Position numbers and translations under genes: made by a program | The notes under the pieces: generated by a model | Database searches by the model: none | What the model was told of the DNA's origin: nothing | What the model saw: only the letters and a program-made list of their open reading frames with translations | In this document: one piece after another, positions 32,170-40,674 of the stretch | Layout: every line of letters begins with the position of its first letter | Position numbering within the stretch: the stretch's first letter is position 1 | Assembly (NCBI RefSeq): GCF_001440475.1 | Contig: NZ_LLYB01000131.1 | Span: 57,643 to 98,490, forward strand | Direction: 5' to 3' | Length of the DNA: 40,848 nt | From: Bradyrhizobium lablabi | GTDB lineage: Bacteria; Pseudomonadota; Alphaproteobacteria; Rhizobiales; Xanthobacteraceae

Positions 32170-33756
32170 ATGAGGAATTTCCATTTCGCCGGCCGCTCGA
32201 CGGTCCATGCCCAGAACGCGATGGTGGCGACGTCGCATCCGGACGCCGCGCTGGTCGCCATCGACGTGATGCGCGCCGGCGGCACCGCGGCGGACGCTGC
32301 GGTGGCAGCCTGCGCGCTGCTCGGCGTCATCGAGCCGCAATCGACCGGCATCGGGGGCGATTGTTTTGCGCTGATCCAGCCAAGGGGCGAGGGCAAGATC
32401 GTCGCCTATAACGGCTCCGGTCGCGCGCCGATGGCCGCGACAGCCGAATGGTACCTGGAGCGCAAGATCCATTCGGTGCCACTGACCTCGGCGCATGCGG
32501 TCAGCATTCCCGGCGCGATCGACGCCTGGGACACGATCCTGCGCGACCACGGCAAGATGGGGCTCGACACCCTGCTGCAGCCCGCCATCAAGGCCGCCGA
32601 GGAAGGCTATGTCGTCGCCCCGCGCATCGCCTTCGACTGGAAGAACCAGTTCGAGAAGCTGAAGAACGGCACCAACACCGAGCGCTATCTGCTGCCACAC
32701 GGCAAGCCTGCGGTCGCCGGCGACGTGATCCATCAGCCCGAACTGGGCAAGACGCTGCGCGCGATCGCCAAGAACGGCCGCGACGCGTTCTATAGCGGCG
32801 AGATCGCCGCCGACATGGTGGAAACCCTGCGCGGCATCGGCGGCCTGCATACGCTGGAAGATTTCGCCGCGCATTCGACCGAAACCACATCGCCGATCGG
32901 CACGATGTACAAGGGCCATGACGTCTGGCAGTGCCCGCCGAACGGCCCTGGCATCACCATGCTGGTGATGCTGAACATCCTCTCGCGCTTCGACCTGACC
33001 AAGTTCAAGCCGCTCAGCATCGAGCGCTTCCATCTGGAGGCAGAGGCCGCGCGCATCGCCTACATGATGCGCGAGCAATATATCGGCGATCCCCAGCAGG
33101 TTCATGTCGACGTCGCCGGCATCCTCGCCAAGGAGTTCGCCGAGGAGCACATCAAGAACATCAAGATGGACCGGCTGCTCGACCTGCCGAACGTCGCGCC
33201 GCCGATGAATCCGTCGACGGTCTACATCACAGTCGTGGACAAGGACCGCAACGTCTGCTCGTTCATCAACTCGATCGCGCATTCGTTCGGTTCGGCGATC
33301 GTGTCCAACAAGACCGGCATCCTCTTGCAGAACCGCGCCGGCGGTTTCCGGATTCAACCCGGCCATCCCAATTGCATCGCGCCGGGCAAGCGGCCGCTGC
33401 ATACCATCATTCCTTCGCTCGCCACCAAGAACGGCCGTGCGGTGATGCCGTTCGGCGTGATGGGCGGGCAGTATCAGCCGGTGGGCCAGACCCATGTGCT
33501 GACCAACATCCTCGACTATGGCTGCGACGTGCAGGAAGCCATCGATATGCCGCGCGGCCTGCACTACGAGGGCGTCTACCAGCTCGAAGACAGCGTGCCG
33601 GCCGAGATCGTCGAAGGCCTGAAGAAGATCGGCCACAAGACCACCAGCGTGGTCGGACCGCTCGGCGGCGGCCAGGCGATCTGGATCGACTGGGAGAAGG
33701 GCACGCTGACCGGCGGCTCCGATCCCCGCAAGGACGGTTGCGCGCTAGGCTACTGA
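32170..33756 (+). CDS. Gamma-glutamyltransferase-family (Ntn-hydrolase) protein
   Basis: The 528-residue Ntn-hydrolase is of the gamma-glutamyltransferase class, usually self-cleaved into two subunits. The N-terminal region (ATSHPDAALVAIDVMRAGGTAADAAVAACALLGV, in part, and STGIGGDCFALI) is typical. The cleavage and catalytic threonine should be Thr350 in PSTVYITVVDK, which aligns with the TTH of classical enzymes but lacks the neighbouring histidine. There is no signal peptide, so this is a cytoplasmic member, as for acylases of the wider family. Glutathione as substrate is not certain. The start has only a weak ribosome site. Confidence 0.92.
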   Translation: MRNFHFAGRSTVHAQNAMVATSHPDAALVAIDVMRAGGTAADAAVAACALLGVIEPQSTGIGGDCFALIQPRGEGKIVAYNGSGRAPMAATAEWYLERKIHSVPLTSAHAVSIPGAIDAWDTILRDHGKMGLDTLLQPAIKAAEEGYVVAPRIAFDWKNQFEKLKNGTNTERYLLPHGKPAVAGDVIHQPELGKTLRAIAKNGRDAFYSGEIAADMVETLRGIGGLHTLEDFAAHSTETTSPIGTMYKGHDVWQCPPNGPGITMLVMLNILSRFDLTKFKPLSIERFHLEAEAARIAYMMREQYIGDPQQVHVDVAGILAKEFAEEHIKNIKMDRLLDLPNVAPPMNPSTVYITVVDKDRNVCSFINSIAHSFGSAIVSNKTGILLQNRAGGFRIQPGHPNCIAPGKRPLHTIIPSLATKNGRAVMPFGVMGGQYQPVGQTHVLTNILDYGCDVQEAIDMPRGLHYEGVYQLEDSVPAEIVEGLKKIGHKTTSVVGPLGGGQAIWIDWEKGTLTGGSDPRKDGCALGY

Positions 33757-33841
33757 GCCCCGCGCGGTCGCCGCCGCAGGAACCGTTGGCCCCTCGCATT
33801 CGTTATGACGATGCGGCGGGCCGTCCTTCTTGTCAGGAGAG

Positions 33842-35116
33842 ATGGCCGCCTGTTTTCAGGGGGCTATCATCAGCTCACTCGATCCCGAGGATTTCGATCA
33901 GGCCGACCTGCGCGGCGGGCATTCGCCCTGGTTTGCGAAGCCGGGACATCATCCGCGTCACGAGGTCAGCGAAAATCTCAAATGCGACGCGCTGGTCGTC
34001 GGCGCCGGCATCACAGGCTCGATGGTCGCCGAACGTCTGACGCGTCAAGGCCTGGATGTCGTCATCATCGATCGCGAGTTGCCCGGCCGCGGCAGCACCG
34101 CCGCCTCGACCTCGATGCTGCTGTGGGAAATCGATCAGCCGCTTCGGCACCTGAGCGAGGCCTGCGGCTTCGAACGCGCGGCGCGGGTCTATCGCGCCAG
34201 CCTTGAGGCCGTCGCTGGCCTGAAATCGCGGGTGGCCGAACTCGGCATTGTCTGCGGCATGCGGGACAAGAACTCGCTCTATCTCGCGGCGAACGAGATC
34301 AGCGCCGATCTGATGGAGGAGCATCGCTGGCGGATGCGCGCCGGCCTGCCGGGCGAATTTCTGGACCACGGCAGGCTGCGCGACGGCTTTGGCATTGTGC
34401 GTGCCGCTGCGATCGTTTCATCGGGGGCGGCCGATGCGGATCCCGTGCAACTGGCGCATGGAATGCTGGAGGCTGCGATCGGGCGCGGCGCGCGGCTGTT
34501 CGAAGCAGAGGCCGTCGCGTTCGAAGCCGCCGGGCGCATGGTCAACGTCCGTCTTGGCGACAATCGCGAGATCGAGGCGCGATCCGTCATTCTTGCCACC
34601 GGCTATGTCATGCCCGACATCGTGCAGTCTTCCGTGCATGCGGTGTCGTCGAGCTGGGCGATCGCGACCGTGCCACAGCCGCAAAGCGTCTGGAACGACG
34701 GCACGCTGATCTGGGAGGACGCGAAGGATTATCTCTATGCGCGAACGACGCGGGCGGGACGCATCATCATCGGCGGCGAGGACAGCAGCGCAATTATCGA
34801 GCCGGAGGCGCGCGATCGTCTGATTTCGGAAAAATCAGGCATCCTCGCGCGAAGGCTCGCAGCACTATGGCCGGTGGCGAAGACCGACATCGAATTCCGC
34901 TGGGCAGGCACGTTCGGTACCACGCAGGACGGATTGCCGCTGGTCGGCCCCGTCCCCGGCGCAAAGGGCATCTATGCGGCCTATGGCTATGGCGGCAACG
35001 GCATCACGTTCAGTTTTCTCGCCGCGCGGCTGATCGGCGATCTGATCGCCGGGAAAACCTCGCCGCTGCTGCACGATTTCGCCATCGATCGCGACGGCAG
35101 CATGGCTGGCCGCTGA
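33842..35116 (+). CDS. FAD-dependent DAO-type oxidoreductase
   Basis: The 424-residue flavoprotein is of the D-amino-acid-oxidase (DAO) family. The FAD motif VVGAGITGSMVAERL occurs near residue 54, followed by a central substrate domain and the C-terminal FAD contact GYGGNGITFSFLAARLIG. About 40 residues precede the FAD motif, as in the related glycine/sarcosine-type oxidases. ATG at 33842 has AGGAG very close; TTG at 33830 would add four residues and is an alternative. It stands after the gamma-glutamyltransferase gene with an 85-base gap and could be co-transcribed. Confidence 0.88.
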   Translation: MAACFQGAIISSLDPEDFDQADLRGGHSPWFAKPGHHPRHEVSENLKCDALVVGAGITGSMVAERLTRQGLDVVIIDRELPGRGSTAASTSMLLWEIDQPLRHLSEACGFERAARVYRASLEAVAGLKSRVAELGIVCGMRDKNSLYLAANEISADLMEEHRWRMRAGLPGEFLDHGRLRDGFGIVRAAAIVSSGAADADPVQLAHGMLEAAIGRGARLFEAEAVAFEAAGRMVNVRLGDNREIEARSVILATGYVMPDIVQSSVHAVSSSWAIATVPQPQSVWNDGTLIWEDAKDYLYARTTRAGRIIIGGEDSSAIIEPEARDRLISEKSGILARRLAALWPVAKTDIEFRWAGTFGTTQDGLPLVGPVPGAKGIYAAYGYGGNGITFSFLAARLIGDLIAGKTSPLLHDFAIDRDGSMAGR

Positions 35117-35146
35117 AAAATGGCTAGGGAAACCGCCCGCTCTGGG

Positions 35147-35252
35147 CTAGAGCTTCGGTTCTGAAAGGATCAGAACCGAAGCTCTAGATTCTTAATTTTG
35201 ACGCGTTTTCTTCATGCGAACCGGTATCCACTTCGCTCGAAAACGCTATGGA
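35147..35252. repeat. Rhizobiales-type palindromic intergenic repeat
   Basis: CTAGAGCTTCGGTTCTGA (35147-35164) and its exact complement (35170-35187) form an 18-bp stem with loop AAGGA, followed by a conserved-looking tail to about 35252 containing GACGCGTTTTCTTCATGCGAA and TCGCTCGAAAACGC. I recall this composite element as repeated many times in Bradyrhizobium and relatives. It may also act as a terminator-like or attenuating structure after the DAO gene, but no clean T-run follows the stem. Confidence 0.75.
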
Positions 35253-35283
35253 GACGTCGGTCTCTCGAACGAGGTATACTGAG

Positions 35284-35742
35284 ATGCGCTTCTCCCGACG
35301 CACGATTATCCGGACCGCATGTGCCACCGTGGCAGCGGCGGTTTCCACGCCCGTTGCCATCAGGGTGGCATCGGCCCAGACCGCAGGAAAACCCATGACC
35401 ACAGCTTCAGGTTTGCAGATCATCGACAGCAAGGAAGGCACCGGCGCCACGCCGAAGACCGGCCAGACCTGCGTCATGCACTACACCGGCTGGCTTTACG
35501 AGAACGGCCAGAAGGGCAAGAAGTTCGATTCTTCCGTTGACCGTAATGAGCCGTTCGAGTTCAAGATCGGCCAGCGCCAGGTGATCGGCGGCTGGGATGA
35601 GGGCGTCGCCTCGATGAAGGTCGGTGGCAAGCGCACGTTGATCATTCCGCCCGCGCTCGGCTACGGCGCGCGCGGCGCCGGCGGCGTCATTCCGCCGAAC
35701 GCGACGCTGATGTTCGACGTCGAATTGCTGGCGGTGAAGTAA
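35284..35742 (+). CDS. Exported FKBP-type peptidyl-prolyl isomerase
   Basis: The 152-residue protein has an export signal with a twin arginine near its start (MRFSRRTIIRTACATVAAAV, cleavage near ASAQ at about residue 31), then one FKBP domain. FKBP signatures are VMHYTGWLYENG, FDSSVDRNEPFEF, VIGGWDEGVASMKVGGKRTLIIPP and LGYGARGAGG. It should assist folding of periplasmic proteins by proline isomerisation. ATG at 35284 is used rather than 35248, since the earlier part comes from the repeat tail. A hydroxyacid dehydrogenase follows 22 bases later. Confidence 0.94.
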   Translation: MRFSRRTIIRTACATVAAAVSTPVAIRVASAQTAGKPMTTASGLQIIDSKEGTGATPKTGQTCVMHYTGWLYENGQKGKKFDSSVDRNEPFEFKIGQRQVIGGWDEGVASMKVGGKRTLIIPPALGYGARGAGGVIPPNATLMFDVELLAVK

Positions 35743-35764
35743 CGCGCAAGCGGGGAAGCGCATC

Positions 35765-36745
35765 GTGAAGATCTCGATCCTCGACGATTATTTCGACACG
35801 GTGCGCACCCTCGATTGCTTCCGCAAGCTCGCCGGGCACGACGTCACCATCTGGAACGATCACGTCCAGGACGTCGACGCATTGGTGGACCGCCTGAAGG
35901 ACACCGAAGCGCTGGTGCTGATCCGCGAGCGGACACAGATCCGCACGCCGCTCTTGGAGCGGCTGCCGAAACTGAAGCTGATCAGCCAGCGCAGCGTCTA
36001 TCCGCATATCGACATCGACACCTGCACGCGGCTCGGCATTATCGTGTCATCGAGCCAGCATGCGGATACACCGTCGTATGCCACCTCCGAATTCACCTGG
36101 GGCCTGATCCTGGCGGCGATGCGCGCCATTCCGCAGCAGATGGCGGCGCTCAAGGCTGGCAAATGGCAGATCGGCGTCGGCCACACCCTGCGCGGCAAGA
36201 CGCTTGGTATTTATGGCTACGGGCGGATCGGCGCCGTCGTTGCCGGCTACGGCAAGGCGTTCGGCATGAACGTGCTGGTATGGGCGCGCGAGCCGGCGAT
36301 GGCGAAGGCTAGAGCCGATGGATACGCGACCGCCGCCAGCAAGGCTGATTTCTTCGAGCGCTGCGACGTGCTGTCGCTGCACATGCGCCTCGTCGATGCC
36401 ACGCGCGGTATCGTCAAGGCCGAAGATCTCGCGCGCATGAAGCCTACGGCGCTGCTGGTCAACACCAGCCGTGCGCCGCTGATCGAGCCGAACGCGCTGG
36501 TCAATGCGCTCCGCGCCGGACGCCCCGGCATGGCGGCGGTCGATGTCTACGAGAAGGAACCGCTGCGCGACGTCAACGATCCGCTGTTGAATATGGACAA
36601 TGTGGTCTGCACCCCGCATCTCGGCTACGTCTCGCGCGACGAATACGAAATCCAGTTCACGGATATCTTCGATCAGATCGTGGCGTATGCGGCAGGCACG
36701 CCGACCAACGTGGTCAATCCGGATGTGATGGAAAAGCGGCGGTAG
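35765..36745 (+). CDS. D-isomer-specific 2-hydroxyacid dehydrogenase family protein
   Basis: The 326-residue NAD-dependent dehydrogenase resembles phosphoglycerate dehydrogenase and related enzymes. The dinucleotide motif is GIYGYGRIGAVVAGYGKAFG near residue 145. Catalytic residues are the Arg in NTSRAPLI, the Glu in DVYEKEPL and the His in CTPHLGYV. The start is GTG at 35765 (MKISILDDYFD). It is too short to include the ACT regulatory domains of SerA. Substrate preference is unknown. It closely follows the FKBP gene and may share its transcript. Confidence 0.92.
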   Translation: MKISILDDYFDTVRTLDCFRKLAGHDVTIWNDHVQDVDALVDRLKDTEALVLIRERTQIRTPLLERLPKLKLISQRSVYPHIDIDTCTRLGIIVSSSQHADTPSYATSEFTWGLILAAMRAIPQQMAALKAGKWQIGVGHTLRGKTLGIYGYGRIGAVVAGYGKAFGMNVLVWAREPAMAKARADGYATAASKADFFERCDVLSLHMRLVDATRGIVKAEDLARMKPTALLVNTSRAPLIEPNALVNALRAGRPGMAAVDVYEKEPLRDVNDPLLNMDNVVCTPHLGYVSRDEYEIQFTDIFDQIVAYAAGTPTNVVNPDVMEKRR

Positions 36746-36887
36746 CTGAACTCCCTCTCTCCGCAAGGCAGGGGCGAGGTAAGAAGAACGCGCATACAAG
36801 ACCGGCTCAAAAGTTCCCCGATTTGGCTGGTTTGCCATCGCGGTTTTATGTACCGTCCGGCAATCAGACCCTTGAGAAAGCAACAAG

Positions 36888-37406
36888 ATGAGCGGCACTC
36901 ACGATCACACCCATTCCCACGATCATTCGCACGGCGATGCCGAGCGCTGGAAGCACGACGGCGTCCGCGTCATTCCCGGCAATCAGCTCGATCCCAACGT
37001 GCCCTCGACCGCCGGCATGGACCGCAAGGCCGCGATCAATTTCGCCCGCGTCGGCGCGCAGAAATTATGGGCGGGCACTGTGACGATCCGTCCCGACGCC
37101 AAGACCGGCGCACATCACCACGGCCATCTCGAAAGCATCATCTATGTCGTGAAGGGCAAGGCGCGGATGCGCTGGGGCGAGCACCTGCAATTCACTGCGG
37201 AAGCCGGTCCCGGCGATTTCATCTTCGTGCCGCCTTACGTGCCGCACCAGGAGATCAACGCCAGCCGCGACGAGGTGCTGGAATGCGTGCTGGTGCGCTC
37301 TGACGGCGAAGCTGTCGCCATCAACCTCGACATCGAGCCGGTGGAAAAGCCGGAGACCGTGCTGTGGGTCGATCCGGTGCACCGCGATCCCGCCGAGAAG
37401 AAGTAA
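36888..37406 (+). CDS. Cupin-domain protein with His-rich N-terminus
   Basis: The 172-residue protein has one cupin barrel with both motifs: GAHHHGHLESIIYVVKG and GDFIFVPPYVPHQEIN, giving the usual metal-binding His and Glu residues. The first 16 residues are unusual in having repeated His and Asp (HDHTHSHDHSHGD), which could bind metal. It may be a dioxygenase, isomerase or a sugar/acid binding protein. The enoyl-CoA hydratase gene starts 43 bases downstream, so they may be co-transcribed. Confidence 0.88.
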   Translation: MSGTHDHTHSHDHSHGDAERWKHDGVRVIPGNQLDPNVPSTAGMDRKAAINFARVGAQKLWAGTVTIRPDAKTGAHHHGHLESIIYVVKGKARMRWGEHLQFTAEAGPGDFIFVPPYVPHQEINASRDEVLECVLVRSDGEAVAINLDIEPVEKPETVLWVDPVHRDPAEKK

Positions 37407-37449
37407 AAAAACAAAAGCCGCCGTCGTGCGGATGGCGCGGGGGAATCCC

Positions 37450-38187
37450 ATGAAGCTTGTTCGCTACGAGAGCGCGGGCCACGTCGCTACCATCACCATG
37501 GATCGCGCCTCGGCGCACAACGCGCTCAATAATGCGTTGTGCGACGAACTGCGCGAAGCCTGGTTCCGCTTTGACGAAAGCGACGACCGCGTCGCCGTGC
37601 TGGCGTCGTCCGAAGAGAAATATTTTTCGGTCGGCGCCGACGTCGGGGATCTCCCCGTCAACATGTGGCACGCCGTGCCCGGACTGGGCGTCGAGCTCGA
37701 CAAGCCGGTCATTGCCGCGACATCCGGCTGGGTCGTGGGCGGCGCCTTCGTGCTGGTGCAGATGGCCGATATGTGCGTGGCGTCGGAGACGACGCGCTTC
37801 ATCTACCCCGAGGGCAAGATCGGCACCACCGCCGGCGGCGTCTCCTCGGTGATGGCGCGCATGCCGCACAAGATCGCGATGGAGTTTTTGCTGGTCGGCG
37901 AGGAAATGTCGGCGGAGCGCGCCTACCAGATCGGCTTCGTCAACAAGGTTGCCCCGAAGGGGCAGCACGTCGCGCTCGCGCAGGAGATGGCGGCCAAGAT
38001 CGCGGCGAACGCGCCGCTGGTGGTGCGGGCGTTGAAAAAGCTCGCCCGCGAGTCCATGCCGAAGGGGCCGCTGGAAACGGTTGCCGACGTGCGCCGGCTG
38101 CTCGATGTCGTCCGCGACAGCGATGATCTGAAAGAAGGCGTCAAGGCGTTCGCCGAAAAGCGCAAGCCCGACTTCAAGGGTAGCTAG
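37450..38187 (+). CDS. Enoyl-CoA hydratase/isomerase-family protein
   Basis: The 245-residue crotonase-fold protein has oxyanion segments VGADVGDL and GWVVGGAF. By eye, Glu121 (IYPEGKIG) corresponds to the catalytic Glu164 of rat enoyl-CoA hydratase, while the Glu144 position is Val. So hydratase activity is uncertain and another crotonase reaction is possible. ATG at 37450 fits the family start and follows GCGGGGG; an earlier ATG at 37426 adds eight residues. It probably shares a transcript with the cupin gene. Confidence 0.88.
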   Translation: MKLVRYESAGHVATITMDRASAHNALNNALCDELREAWFRFDESDDRVAVLASSEEKYFSVGADVGDLPVNMWHAVPGLGVELDKPVIAATSGWVVGGAFVLVQMADMCVASETTRFIYPEGKIGTTAGGVSSVMARMPHKIAMEFLLVGEEMSAERAYQIGFVNKVAPKGQHVALAQEMAAKIAANAPLVVRALKKLARESMPKGPLETVADVRRLLDVVRDSDDLKEGVKAFAEKRKPDFKGS

Positions 38188-38202
38188 GCTGGTTGCGGTA
38201 GA

Positions 38203-38215
38203 CGTTGTGCACAAC
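38203..38215. promoter_or_regulatory. Palindrome GTTGTGCACAAC upstream of the exported hydrolase
   Basis: GTTGTGCACAAC (38204-38215) is a perfect 12-bp palindrome in the gap between the enoyl-CoA hydratase and hydrolase genes. The same 12 bases CGTTGTGCACAA also occur at 71-82 upstream of nirB. It may be an operator. The rest of 38216-38336 contains nothing recognisable. Confidence 0.35.
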
Positions 38216-38336
38216 CCGCCTGCTCGCGCGATCGTGTTCGTGCGGCGCGGCGGGCACCGGCTTCAGAACGGATATCCGCTGCTAAGCTTCGCCCAATAAA
38301 CTTCACTGAAGAAAAATGTGACGCGGGGATGAAGCG

Positions 38337-39356
38337 ATGACAGGTTCCGAAAGTCTGGTGGGGCGGCGCACGGTTCTGAAGGGCCTTGGCCTCGGCGTGG
38401 CGGCGACCGCCACGATGCCGGCGCAAGCGGCGACGGTGGCTCCATCCGAGGGCGGCGAGATCTGGAGCAACGAATACTGGACCAAGAAGGGCGACATTCC
38501 CTTGTGGATGTTCCGCAAGCGGATCGGCGCGCCCAAGCCCGGCGAACCGGCGCGGCCGGTGGTGTTCTTTGTCCATGGCTCGTCGGTGACGTCGCGGGTG
38601 TTCGATCTCAACGTGCCCGGCAAGGGCGAATATTCCGCGATGAACGAGTTCGCCCGCCACGGTTTCGACTGCTGGACCATGGACCACGAGAACTACGGCA
38701 AGTCCGGCCGTAGCTCGGGCAATTCCGATATCGCCAGCGGCGTCGAGGATCTGAGGGGCGCGGTCGAACTGATTGTTCGCGAGACCGGGCAACAGAAGGT
38801 GCATTTTGTCGGCGAGTCCTCGGGTGCCTTGCGAGCGGGCGCCTACGCCATGGTGGCGCCCGAGCGGGTCGATCGCCTGGTGTTCGCCGCCTTCACCTAC
38901 AAGGGCGAGGGGTCGCCGACCCTGACCAAGCGGGCTGAGCAGCTCGACTATTTCCGCGCCCACAACATGCGCAAGCGCGACCGCGACATGATCCGTTCGA
39001 TCGCGACCCGCGACAAGCCCGGCACCTCCGATCCGGCTGTCATGGAGGTGCTGGCGGATGCCGAGATGCAGTTCGGCGACCAGATCCCGACGGGCACCTA
39101 TCTCGACATGACCGCCAATCTGCCGGTGGTGCATCCGGAGAAGGTGCTGGCGCCGGTGCTGCTGGTGCGCGGCGAATATGACGGCATCGCCACCGTCGCC
39201 GACCTCGAGGAATTCTATAACAAGCTGCCCAATGGCGACCGCCAGTTCGTCATCCTGCCCGGCACCGCCCATTCGGTGACGCTCGCGATCAACCGGCAGT
39301 TGTTCTGGCACGTGACGCGGGCGTTTCTCACCATGCCGCCCCCGATCGCGACCTGA
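38337..39356 (+). CDS. Exported alpha/beta-hydrolase
   Basis: The 339-residue protein has a twin-arginine signal (VGRRTVLKGLGLGVAATATMPAQA, in part), suggesting Tat export. The hydrolase fold carries the nucleophile elbow GESSG near residue 162, the acid in LLVRGEYDGIA and the histidine in PGTAHSVT. The oxyanion region is FFVHGSSVT. Serine hydrolases of this type cleave esters, amides or lactones; the substrate is unknown. ATG at 38337 overlaps a GATGAAGCG sequence with only weak ribosome binding. Confidence 0.9.
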   Translation: MTGSESLVGRRTVLKGLGLGVAATATMPAQAATVAPSEGGEIWSNEYWTKKGDIPLWMFRKRIGAPKPGEPARPVVFFVHGSSVTSRVFDLNVPGKGEYSAMNEFARHGFDCWTMDHENYGKSGRSSGNSDIASGVEDLRGAVELIVRETGQQKVHFVGESSGALRAGAYAMVAPERVDRLVFAAFTYKGEGSPTLTKRAEQLDYFRAHNMRKRDRDMIRSIATRDKPGTSDPAVMEVLADAEMQFGDQIPTGTYLDMTANLPVVHPEKVLAPVLLVRGEYDGIATVADLEEFYNKLPNGDRQFVILPGTAHSVTLAINRQLFWHVTRAFLTMPPPIAT

Positions 39357-39370
39357 CGTCCTCGCTCGCC

Positions 39371-39483
39371 CGTCATTGCGAGCAAAGCGAAGCAATCCAT
39401 AGCGCGGCATAACGCATAGGTGGATTGCTTCGTCGCTTGCGTTCCCTCGCGCAAACGCTTCGCGTTTGTCGCAGGCAATGACG
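39371..39483. repeat. Palindromic intergenic repeat element
   Basis: CGTCATTGC (39371-39379) pairs with GCAATGACG (39475-39483), and GAAGCAATCCA (39389-39399) pairs with TGGATTGCTTC (39421-39431). Between the arms lies an inner hairpin CAAACGC/GCGTTTG. The sequence family with CGTCATTGCGAGCNAAGCGAAGCAATCCA is one I recall as very common in Bradyrhizobium and Nitrobacter. It is a REP-like or MITE-like element; no transposase is present. Confidence 0.8.
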
Positions 39484-39585
39484 TCCGGTTATGGTCAGTT
39501 CCCCAAAAAAATTATTTCAAGCTGGATGTCGGATCCCGGTCGGCCGGTCCGTCCTTGGCTCGAACCCCGTGAAAAGGAGCCCATT

Positions 39586-40008
39586 ATGGCCAAAATGATC
39601 TTCGTCAACCTGCCGGTCAGCGATCTCGCCCGTTCGACCGCCTTCTATTCTGCGATCGGCGGCGAAAAGAACCCGCAATTCTCCGACGATACGGGGTCCT
39701 GCATGGTTTTTTCAGAAGCCATCTACATCATGCTGCTGACGCACGACAAATACCGGCAGTTCACCTCGAAGAAGATCGCCGACGCCAAGGCCACCAGCCA
39801 GGTTCTGATCTGCCTTTCCGCCGACGGCCGCGATGCGGTGGACGACATGGTCGCCAAGGCGCAAGGCGCGGGCGGCGGCGCCGATCCGGGCCCGAAGCAG
39901 GATTACGGCTTCATGTACGGCCGCAGCTTTGAGGATCCCGACGGTCACCACTGGGAAGTGATGTGGATGGATGTTGCGGCTGCCACCGCCGCACAGCCCG
40001 CCGCCTGA
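39586..40008 (+). CDS. VOC-family glyoxalase-like protein
   Basis: The 140-residue VOC protein has the typical opening MIFVNLPVSDLARSTAFYSAIGG and the C-terminal part SFEDPDGHHWEVMWMD with the conserved metal-binding Glu. Many such proteins are annotated as bleomycin-resistance or glyoxalase-like with no known activity. AAAGGAG precedes ATG at 39586; the longer reading from 39466 includes the repeat and is rejected. A second VOC gene follows after 32 bases. Confidence 0.88.
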   Translation: MAKMIFVNLPVSDLARSTAFYSAIGGEKNPQFSDDTGSCMVFSEAIYIMLLTHDKYRQFTSKKIADAKATSQVLICLSADGRDAVDDMVAKAQGAGGGADPGPKQDYGFMYGRSFEDPDGHHWEVMWMDVAAATAAQPAA

Positions 40009-40040
40009 CAGATCGAAGCATCGGCAACCGGAGTTTATCG

Positions 40041-40529
40041 ATGTCCAAGATTTCCCCCTGCCTGTGGTTCAACGGCGAGGCCGAGGAGGCCGCGAATTTC
40101 TACGTCTCGCTGCTGCCGGATTCCCGGATCGAGAAGGTCCAGCGCAACACCACGGATAGCCCCGGCGGCAAGGCCGGCACCGTGCTGGTGGTGGATTTCA
40201 CGCTGGCCGGCCAGCGCTTCATGGCGCTGAACGGCGGTATGAAGATGGAATACACCCACGCGGTCTCCTTCAAGATCGATTGCGCCGACCAGGCGGAGGT
40301 CGATCGGCTCTGGGATGGCCTGTTGGCGAATGGCGGCCAGCCCAGCAGATGCGGCTGGCTCAAGGATCGCTTCGGCGTGTCGTGGCAGATCGTGCCAACC
40401 GCACTGCCCAAATATCTCGGCGGCGCGGACAAGGCCGGTGCGCAACGCGCCATGCAGGCGATGCTGGGTATGGTCAAGCTCGACATCGACGGCCTGAAGC
40501 ATGCGTATGAAGGCAAGAGCGCGGCGTAG
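40041..40529 (+). CDS. VOC-family PhnB-like protein
   Basis: The 162-residue product belongs to the PhnB/3-demethylubiquinone-methyltransferase-like VOC group. Diagnostic parts are ISPCLWFNGEAEEAANFYVSLLPDSRI, FMALNGG and CGWLKDRFGVSWQIVPTALP. These proteins have no methyltransferase fold despite the historical label, and function is unknown. It follows the previous VOC gene by 32 bases, so they are probably one transcript and may form a complex. Confidence 0.88.
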   Translation: MSKISPCLWFNGEAEEAANFYVSLLPDSRIEKVQRNTTDSPGGKAGTVLVVDFTLAGQRFMALNGGMKMEYTHAVSFKIDCADQAEVDRLWDGLLANGGQPSRCGWLKDRFGVSWQIVPTALPKYLGGADKAGAQRAMQAMLGMVKLDIDGLKHAYEGKSAA

Positions 40530-40540
40530 TAGAGTGTCGT

Positions 40541-40664
40541 AGGGTGGGCAAAGCCAACGGGTCGCGCGAATGCGCGCCCGTTGACAGGCTCCGCGTGCCC
40601 ACCACTCACGACAACAATTGCGGATGGATGGTGGGCACGGCGCAAATGCGCCTTTGCCCACCCT
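40541..40664. repeat. Palindromic intergenic repeat element
   Basis: AGGGTGGGCAAAG (40541-40553) is the exact complement of 40652-40664. Inside, CGTGCCCACCA (40594-40604) complements 40629-40639, and CAACGGG (40555-40561) complements CCCGTTG (40577-40583) around a smaller GC stem. The GGGTGGGCAAAG...TGGTGGGCAC family is one I recall as a widespread Bradyrhizobium repeat. It may help end transcription of the convergent genes. Confidence 0.8.
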
Positions 40665-40674
40665 GCAGATCCCC

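Noticed and set aside
36750..36785. CTCCCTCTCTCCGCAAGGCAGG-like sequence after the hydroxyacid dehydrogenase
   Set aside because: It recalls a degenerate copy of a common GC-rich intergenic repeat, but the inverted arm is too imperfect to annotate.
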